From the NCBI GenBank assembly GCA_002360555.1, contig DEQS01000101.1, positions 1-7,085 of the forward strand: a stretch of DNA of 7,085 bases, given 5' to 3'. The notes beneath the pieces are model-generated. The model had not been told where the DNA came from. It made no database searches and saw nothing but the letters and a program-made list of their open reading frames with translations. Below are positions 1 through 5,122 of this stretch, one piece after another (positions within the stretch are counted from its first letter, which is position 1; every line of letters starts with the position of its first letter). Source of the stretch: Chloracidobacterium sp. UBA3360. GTDB taxonomy: Bacteria; Acidobacteriota; Blastocatellia; Pyrinomonadales; Pyrinomonadaceae. Position numbers and translations under genes: made by a program.

Positions 1-1
1 G

Positions 2-1189
2 CCTGAGGTGCTCGACGGAGCGCTTGAGTCGCAGATGACGCTGTCGATGGGTCCGCAGCACCCTTCGACGCATGGTGTCTTGCGTCTCGATCTACGTCTC
101 GACGGCGAGCTGGTTATTAAGGCCATTCCCGACATCGGCTATCTCCACACAGGAATGGAGAAGCTTTTCGAATACAAAAAATATCAGCAGGGCATAGTCA
201 TCACCGACCGGATGGATTATCTCAATCCGTTAGGGAACAACCTCGCATATGTGATGGCGGCTGAGAAATTGCTGGGCTTGGAAATTCCTGAGCGGGCACA
301 GGTCATCCGCGTTTTGATGTGCGAATTGCAGCGTATTGCTTCGCACATGGTCTGGTTTGGCACGTCGTGTCTCGACATGGGCGCGATGACGCCGTTTTGG
401 TTCACTTTCAAGGAACGCGAAAAGATCCTCAACCTGATAGAAGCCGCGTCCGGCGGGCGTATGACGCCGAGCTATTTCCGTATCGGCGGCCTGATGATGG
501 ATCTGCCGGCGGGATTTGATAATCGCGTCAGACAGTTTCTAGATGATTTTCCGGACGCTCTTAATACTTTTGACACGCTGATCACCGGCAACACGATCTG
601 GCACAGTCGAACAAAGGGCGTCGGTATTATTTCGAAGGAAGATGCGATAGATTGGGGACTGACCGGCCCAAGTTTAAGAGGCAGCGGTGTCGATCTTGAT
701 CTGCGTAAAGCTACACCGTACAGCGGATACGAGACGTATGATTTTGATGTCCCTGTCGAGCAGGATGGCGATGTGTGGTCGCGGTTCAAGGTCCGTATGC
801 GCGAGCTGACTGAGTCGTACAAGATCGTCCGTCAGGCTCTCGAACGCCTCAAGCCGGGCCCGATCAAGGCCGACGCGCCAAAGATCGTGCTGCCCGATCG
901 CGACGATATGCGCAAGCATATGGATTCGCTGATCCACCATTTCCTGATCGTCGCCGAGGGATTCAATGTCCCCGTGGGCGAGGTCTATCACGCGATCGAG
1001 GCGTCCAAGGGCGAGCTGGGCGTCTATATGAAATCAAACGGCGGCCCAAAACCCGAACGCGTCCATTTTCGCGGCCCTTCGTTCATAAATCTTTCGGCTC
1101 TACCGGTGATGGCCGAGGGTGAAATGATCGCCGACGTCGTCGCAATTATCGGCAGCCTGGATATTGTGTTGGGAGAAATTGATAGGTAA
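2..1189 (+). CDS. nuoD: NADH-quinone oxidoreductase subunit D (5' end probably outside window)
   Basis: This is the 49-kDa-type subunit of complex I, in the peripheral arm next to the membrane, where it forms the quinone-reduction site with NuoB. Numbering from the GTG at 8, the signature GPQHPSTHG lies at residues 15-23. His22 and Tyr71 (in MDYLNP) fit the two quinone-headgroup residues known in Thermus Nqo4 (His38 and Tyr87), with the same 49-residue spacing. The C-terminus LGEIDR is the usual family end. The frame is open to the window edge (CCT GAG precede the GTG) and no ribosome binding site is visible for the GTG at 8, so the true start is probably upstream. An ATG at 35, right before the conserved block, is another candidate. 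Fusion to nuoC cannot be excluded, although the N-terminal block looks like the stand-alone form. The stop shares one base with the nuoE start (TAATG). Confidence 0.96.
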   Translation, partial: PEVLDGALESQMTLSMGPQHPSTHGVLRLDLRLDGELVIKAIPDIGYLHTGMEKLFEYKKYQQGIVITDRMDYLNPLGNNLAYVMAAEKLLGLEIPERAQVIRVLMCELQRIASHMVWFGTSCLDMGAMTPFWFTFKEREKILNLIEAASGGRMTPSYFRIGGLMMDLPAGFDNRVRQFLDDFPDALNTFDTLITGNTIWHSRTKGVGIISKEDAIDWGLTGPSLRGSGVDLDLRKATPYSGYETYDFDVPVEQDGDVWSRFKVRMRELTESYKIVRQALERLKPGPIKADAPKIVLPDRDDMRKHMDSLIHHFLIVAEGFNVPVGEVYHAIEASKGELGVYMKSNGGPKPERVHFRGPSFINLSALPVMAEGEMIADVVAIIGSLDIVLGEIDR

Positions 1190-1722
1190 TGGCAGGAACG
1201 ACAGCAACAAGTTATACGGACAAGGTTCTCGTCAACGATGAGGTGGCTGAGTTTTCGCCAGCCGTGATCGACGAAATGAAGGCTCACGTCGCTAAATATC
1301 CGGCTGACCGCAGCCGCTCGGCTCTGATACCGTTGCTTTTTGTCGTGCAGCGTGAACGCGGCGGGTGGCTTGATAATCCGGGTATAAATTTCCTGGCGCA
1401 GTTTTTGAATTTAGAGGTGACGGACGTTTGGGAAACAGCGACATTTTACTCGATGTTCAATCTGCGTCCGGTTGGCCGCCATCATATTCAGATCTGCAAA
1501 ACGCTGTCGTGCAAGATCATGGGCGAGCCTGAGATAACCGATCATATTTGTTCCAAGCTCGGCATCCATCCGGGTGAGACGACTGAGGATGGCAAATACA
1601 CCGTCACGATGGTCGAGTGTTTGGGCAGCTGCGGCACGGCACCGATGATGCAGATCGGGTTTGATTATCATGAGGATCTGACGGTTGAAAAGGTTGATAA
1701 GATTTTGGCGGATTGTAAATAG
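1189..1722 (+). CDS. nuoE: NADH-quinone oxidoreductase subunit E (24-kDa-type, [2Fe-2S])
   Basis: NuoE is the thioredoxin-fold subunit at the NADH-oxidising tip of complex I. It binds the off-path [2Fe-2S] cluster N1a and pairs with NuoF in the cytoplasm. The protein has 177 residues, a normal family length. The four cluster ligands are visible as C103-x4-C108 and C144-x3-C148, the latter in ECLGSCGTAPMM. The upstream helical region contains the family-typical ETATFYSMF segment (about residues 82-90). The ATG at 1189 overlaps the nuoD stop by one base. The purine-rich GGGAG at 1171-1175 is rather far upstream for a Shine-Dalgarno site, so termination-reinitiation from nuoD is likely. The stop codon is followed directly by the nuoF ATG. 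All key residues are present. Confidence 0.97.
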   Translation: MAGTTATSYTDKVLVNDEVAEFSPAVIDEMKAHVAKYPADRSRSALIPLLFVVQRERGGWLDNPGINFLAQFLNLEVTDVWETATFYSMFNLRPVGRHHIQICKTLSCKIMGEPEITDHICSKLGIHPGETTEDGKYTVTMVECLGSCGTAPMMQIGFDYHEDLTVEKVDKILADCK

Positions 1723-3033
1723 ATGGAGATCAAAGCACTAGGCTGCGAGCCGCTTTCACTGCGACGAGTGTTCATCAAAGATGGGCACACGCTCGATGTA
1801 TATAAAAAAGACGGTGGTTACAAGTCGCTTGAAAAAGCGCTTGGTATGACGCAGGACGCGATCATTCAAGAGGTAAAAGATTCGGCGCTTCGCGGACGCG
1901 GCGGTGCGGGTTTCCCGTCGGGTATGAAATGGTCGTTCGTTCCACGCGATTCGCCAAAGCAAAAGTACATTGTCTGCAACGCTGACGAATCCGAACCCGG
2001 GTCCTTTAAGGATCGCTACTTGATGGAATACGACCCGCACGCCCTGATCGAAGGGATGATCATTGCGGGCTACACGCTTGGGTCAAATACGGGCTATATT
2101 TACGGCCGCGGCGAGTACCGGTATTTGCTTGACATCTTGGATGTCGCGATCGATGAAGCACGAGCGGCAGGGCTGTTGGGTAAGAATATTCTCGGTTCCG
2201 GTTTAGATTTCGATCTCCACACGCACACGGGAGCAGGTGCCTATATCTGCGGTGAAGAGACCGCTTTGCTTTCGAGCCTAGAGGGCTATCGCGGCCACCC
2301 GCGAATGAAGCCGCCTTTTCCAGCGATCGAAGGACTTTATGCTTCACCGACCATCGTCAACAATGTCGAGACGCTGACGAGCATCCCGCAGATCATCGAG
2401 ATGGGCGGCATCAAGTGGCGCGATCTGGGTACCGAGAAATCGGGCGGCACAAAGCTTTGGTCGATCAGCGGGCACGTTAAGAAACCCGGCGTTTACGAGC
2501 TGCCGATGGGTTACGCCGACATGGAAAAGTTTATCCATGAGGACTGCGGCGGCATGCTTCGCGATGGCAAAAAATTGAAAGCTGTCATTCCCGGCGGTTC
2601 ATCCGTTTACATCATGAATGCGGGCCAGATAATGGGGCAAAATGTCACGCTCGATTACGAAGGCCTTGTCGCCGCTGGCTCGATGCTCGGCACGGGCGGG
2701 ATGATGGTGATGGATGAGACGGTCGATATCATGGAAACGACCAAAAATCTGACCGAGTTTTACAAGCACGAATCATGCGGCTGGTGCACGCCTTGTCGCG
2801 AGGGAACAGATTGGTTGGTCAAAATATTTAACCGCATCTCGACCGGCGGTGGACGTCCCGAGGACGCACAGTTGATGCTCGATATTTGTGACAACATCGA
2901 GGGCAAATCGTTTTGCCCGCTGGGCGATGCCGCAGCGTGGCCGATACAGTCCGCGATCAAGCAGTTTCCGGGCGATTTTAAGAAATGGCTCGTTGATAAT
3001 ACTTCGGCAAACGGCGTTAGTCCGAATGTGTAA
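1723..3033 (+). CDS. nuoF: NADH-quinone oxidoreductase subunit F (51-kDa-type, FMN/NADH/[4Fe-4S])
   Basis: NuoF oxidises NADH: hydride passes to FMN and electrons then go through [4Fe-4S] cluster N3 to NuoG. The 436-residue length is normal. The glycine-rich nucleotide/FMN motif RGRGGAGFPSGMKW is at residues 57-70, and the flavin-region motif NADESEPGSFKDR is at 86-98. The second glycine-rich block GAGAYICGEETALLSSLEG is at 170-188. The N3 ligands are C352-x2-C355-x2-C358 in SCGWCTPCREGT plus C398 in SFCPLGDAA. The gene starts on the base after the nuoE stop, with no clear Shine-Dalgarno site, consistent with translational coupling to its partner subunit. Its TAA shares the A with the ATG of the hydrolase gene rather than with nuoG, which is the more usual neighbour. 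No residue expected for activity is missing. Confidence 0.98.
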   Translation: MEIKALGCEPLSLRRVFIKDGHTLDVYKKDGGYKSLEKALGMTQDAIIQEVKDSALRGRGGAGFPSGMKWSFVPRDSPKQKYIVCNADESEPGSFKDRYLMEYDPHALIEGMIIAGYTLGSNTGYIYGRGEYRYLLDILDVAIDEARAAGLLGKNILGSGLDFDLHTHTGAGAYICGEETALLSSLEGYRGHPRMKPPFPAIEGLYASPTIVNNVETLTSIPQIIEMGGIKWRDLGTEKSGGTKLWSISGHVKKPGVYELPMGYADMEKFIHEDCGGMLRDGKKLKAVIPGGSSVYIMNAGQIMGQNVTLDYEGLVAAGSMLGTGGMMVMDETVDIMETTKNLTEFYKHESCGWCTPCREGTDWLVKIFNRISTGGGRPEDAQLMLDICDNIEGKSFCPLGDAAAWPIQSAIKQFPGDFKKWLVDNTSANGVSPNV

Positions 3034-4409
3034 TGACAAAGCGAGCAGCGGGAAATGCTCTGTTGACGAGTTTGCGGATAGGCATTTGCCTGTTCGTGCT
3101 GAGCGTCTCGCTATTTGCACAGAACAGGAATCCGATCATCCTCATTCCAGGGCTGACCGGTTCGGAGCTAAAGCACAAGGTCACGGGCGAGAAAGTTTGG
3201 TTTAAGGCCTTGAAGCCAAAGTCTGAGGATCTGAGGCTGCCGATCTCGACCAGCATCGATAAGATGCACGACGATCTGATACCGGGCGACATTATTCGCG
3301 AGGTCAAGATCGGAATATTGCCGGCGACCGATGTTTACGGCGGCTTTATCCGGGCGATGGAAATGCGGGCCGGGTATCACGAAGAGAGTTGGACCAATCC
3401 GTCAGACGACGGTGACCGTGACGCGATATACGTTTTTGCGTATGACTGGCGGCTTGATAATGTCGAGAATGCACAGCGTTTGGTGCGAGATGTCGAGGCT
3501 CTAAAGCGAAAGCTGAAACGGCCGGATCTTAAGTTCGACATTGTGGCACATTCGATGGGCGGGATAATTTCGCGTTACGCGGCGATGTATGGCGATGCCG
3601 AGTTGCCAACGGGTAACCGCAAACCGGTGCCGACGTGGGCGGGAGCAAAGCTATTTGACAAGGTGATCTTGCTTGGAACGCCGAACGAAGGAGCAGTTAG
3701 CTCTCTCGGTTCGATGCTCAATGGCTATTCCGTTGGAGGATTGCGTATCGATTTGCCGTTCATACAGGATTCGTCAAAATTTACGGTTTTTACGATCCCG
3801 TCGGCGTATCAACTGTTGCCGGCACCGGGTACATTCCGTGCTTTTGACGAAAAGCTAAAGCCGATATCGATCGATCTGTACGACCCAAAGATGTGGTCAA
3901 AGTACGGATGGAACGTGATCGAGGACGATGATTTTAATGGCCAGTTCGATCTGGCCGAGCAAAAGATCGCGACCGCGTTTTTTACTGCAGCACTTGATAG
4001 GGCAAAACGGCTGCACGAAGCTTTGGCTGCTTCGAATGGCAAGGCCGAGGGCGTTTTGATCTATTTGGTCGGTTCCGATTGTAAGACCGCTCTCGATGGC
4101 GTCGTGCTGTATCAGGATGGAAAGAAGTGGAAGACGCTCGTCCGTCCCAAAGGCTTTACGAGGGCTGATGGCAGTAGGGTCACCGATGACGAATTGAAAA
4201 ATGTGATGCAGTCGGCGGGTGACGGCGTGGTTACTCAGCGATCGCTCGAGGCCGTGACACAGTCTCAATCGGCTAAGGTCGCATCGATCTTAAAGAGTCA
4301 GCCGGTCAAATTAGTTTGCGAGGACCACAACAAGCTTGCGGCCAATGCGCGGATACAGGATTACGTTATCCGGGTGCTCGAGGGTAAAGAATCGACGATC
4401 GGAAATTGA
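3033..4409 (+). CDS. Secreted LCAT-like alpha/beta-hydrolase (lipase/acyltransferase family)
   Basis: This 458-residue protein resembles the lecithin:cholesterol acyltransferase family (PF02450), serine hydrolases acting on phospholipids or other acyl esters. Residues 1-29 look like a Sec signal peptide: basic start, hydrophobic stretch LRIGICLFVLSVSLFA, probable cleavage after Ala29, no lipobox cysteine. The mature protein is therefore likely periplasmic or exported. Family motifs in order are ILIPGLTGSEL (36-46, oxyanion region), FAYDWR (135-140), the nucleophile elbow VAHSMGG (171-177, Ser174), ILLGTPNEG (212-220), GDGVV (396-400, probable catalytic Asp397) and EDHNKL (430-435, probable catalytic His432). 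The elbow has Ala in place of the first Gly of GxSxG. The mature part has only two cysteines, C350 and C429. The start overlaps the nuoF stop (TAATG) with no visible ribosome binding site. Substrate is unknown, and a role in complex I is not implied by the sequence. Confidence 0.85.
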   Translation: MTKRAAGNALLTSLRIGICLFVLSVSLFAQNRNPIILIPGLTGSELKHKVTGEKVWFKALKPKSEDLRLPISTSIDKMHDDLIPGDIIREVKIGILPATDVYGGFIRAMEMRAGYHEESWTNPSDDGDRDAIYVFAYDWRLDNVENAQRLVRDVEALKRKLKRPDLKFDIVAHSMGGIISRYAAMYGDAELPTGNRKPVPTWAGAKLFDKVILLGTPNEGAVSSLGSMLNGYSVGGLRIDLPFIQDSSKFTVFTIPSAYQLLPAPGTFRAFDEKLKPISIDLYDPKMWSKYGWNVIEDDDFNGQFDLAEQKIATAFFTAALDRAKRLHEALAASNGKAEGVLIYLVGSDCKTALDGVVLYQDGKKWKTLVRPKGFTRADGSRVTDDELKNVMQSAGDGVVTQRSLEAVTQSQSAKVASILKSQPVKLVCEDHNKLAANARIQDYVIRVLEGKESTIGN

Positions 4410-4414
4410 TCGTC
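4394..4414 (+). other. Inverted repeat (7-bp hairpin) across the hydrolase stop codon
   Basis: GACGATC at 4394-4400 and GATCGTC at 4408-4414 are exact reverse complements around a 7-base spacer. A G-U pair at 4401/4407 could extend the stem to 8 pairs with a 5-base loop. The TGA stop (4407-4409) lies partly inside it. Only a short T run follows, and at a distance (4421-4423), so it does not meet the usual pattern of an intrinsic terminator. It could be a weak terminator, an mRNA processing or stability element, or chance, since GATC words are common here. Confidence 0.4.
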
Positions 4415-4454
4415 ACCGAATTTAAGAAAGTATTTAGAGGTATAAAATAACAAT
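4410..4454 (+). promoter_or_regulatory. Only intergenic gap of the cluster; AT-rich THX leader with possible ribosome binding site
   Basis: This 45-base spacer is the only one in a cluster where every other junction overlaps or abuts. Its second half is AT-rich. AGAGGT at 4436-4441 could be a Shine-Dalgarno site for THX, though its 13-base distance to the ATG is longer than usual. TATAAA at 4441-4446 resembles a -10 box, but no good -35 element is visible and the transcript would be nearly leaderless. The ribosome-binding reading is the better supported; a promoter is only a possibility. Confidence 0.3.
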
Positions 4455-4640
4455 ATGGGTAAAGGTGATAAACGAACACGACGCGGCAAAATAACCGCAG
4501 GTAGTTTTGGCAAATCTAGGCCAAAGGCTAAGAAAGCGGTATTTGCGGCATCGGCGGTAAAGGCGGCCCCGGCGGCCGAGAAACCGGTGAAAAAGCGGGC
4601 ACCAAAACGCGTACCGGCGGCTGAAACGGCAGCAGAATGA
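4455..4640 (+). CDS. 30S ribosomal protein THX family (bTHX) with Ala/Lys/Pro-rich tail
   Basis: This 61-residue, strongly basic protein opens with MGKGDKRTRRGKITAGSFGK, followed by SRPKAKK. That is the signature of the THX family, a very small 30S subunit protein first known from Thermus and common in Bacteroidota and relatives; the chloroplast homologue is PSRP4. In Thermus it sits in the head of the 30S subunit and contacts 16S rRNA. The family core covers about residues 1-27. The remaining 34 or so residues form a low-complexity tail rich in Ala, Lys, Pro and Val, probably disordered, longer than the 26-residue Thermus protein and reminiscent of histone H1-like tails. The ATG at 4455 is fixed by the conserved N-terminus. 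The stop overlaps the next gene by four bases (ATGA). A ribosomal protein gene inside a nuo operon is unexpected. Confidence 0.88.
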   Translation: MGKGDKRTRRGKITAGSFGKSRPKAKKAVFAASAVKAAPAAEKPVKKRAPKRVPAAETAAE

Positions 4641-5122
4641 AATTTGCAGAATCCTTAGAAAACGGGCCGCACGCAAACCTTGCAATGTTTGCGGGCGAAT
4701 GGACGGGAACCACGAAAACGTGGTTTGAGCCTGACGTTGTCGCCGACGAATCGCCGATGACCGGCACGATAAAGGTCATACTTGGCGGCAGGTTTTTGCT
4801 GCACGAGTATTCGGGCAGTTTACAGGGAAAGCCATTTGACGGCTTGGCGATATTTGGCTTTGATATCGCGACAAACAAATTTCAGATGGCGTGGGTCGAT
4901 AGTTTTCATATGTCCACGGGTATCATGTTCTCCGAGGGCGACGCAGGCGATAAATTTTCGGCTTTCGGGACATATTTCACCGGACCCGACACTCCGCGAT
5001 GGGGATGGCGGACCGAGATCGAGCAAATAGACGATGACAATATAGTCATCACGGCATATAACGTCGAACCCGATAGCGCCGACCAAATTGCTACAGAGAC
5101 GCGATATACGCGAAAAGTTTAA
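4637..5122 (+). CDS. DUF1579-like protein, function unknown
   Basis: This 161-residue soluble protein has no signal peptide, membrane segment or cysteine. Its pattern resembles the DUF1579 family (PF07617): an early GEWTG at 20-24, then LGGRFLLHEYSG at 49-60, GKPFDGLAIFGFD at 64-76 and MAWVDSF at 84-90, followed by alternating polar/hydrophobic strands. Such spacing suggests an all-beta, lipocalin-like barrel, which is inference. No enzymatic residues are recognised and no biochemical role is established to my knowledge. The start overlaps the THX stop (ATGA) and the stop overlaps the nuoG start (TAATG), so its translation is probably coupled to both neighbours. There is no strong Shine-Dalgarno site. 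Confidence 0.8.
   Translation: MKFAESLENGPHANLAMFAGEWTGTTKTWFEPDVVADESPMTGTIKVILGGRFLLHEYSGSLQGKPFDGLAIFGFDIATNKFQMAWVDSFHMSTGIMFSEGDAGDKFSAFGTYFTGPDTPRWGWRTEIEQIDDDNIVITAYNVEPDSADQIATETRYTRKV

Noticed and set aside
472..991. - strand open frames of 105-116 codons inside nuoD
   Set aside because: They are antisense to a fully conserved nuoD with no ribosome binding site or domain.
3897..4268. A 123-codon - strand open frame inside the hydrolase gene
   Set aside because: It is antisense to the conserved catalytic C-terminal part of the hydrolase, and its composition looks like a shadow frame.
4441..4450. TATAAAATAA as a strong promoter -10 for THX
   Set aside because: There is no convincing -35 element at the right distance and the start site would nearly coincide with the ATG. 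It is kept only as a remote possibility under the gap feature.
4546..4635. GC-rich low-complexity stretch as a possible DNA repeat array
   Set aside because: There is no regular period at DNA level. It simply encodes the Ala/Pro/Lys tail of the THX protein with GCG/CCG codons.
5100..5112. Small inverted repeat CGCG-ATATA-CGCG just before the nuoG start
   Set aside because: The stem is only 4 bp, lies inside the DUF1579 coding region, and could easily be chance.
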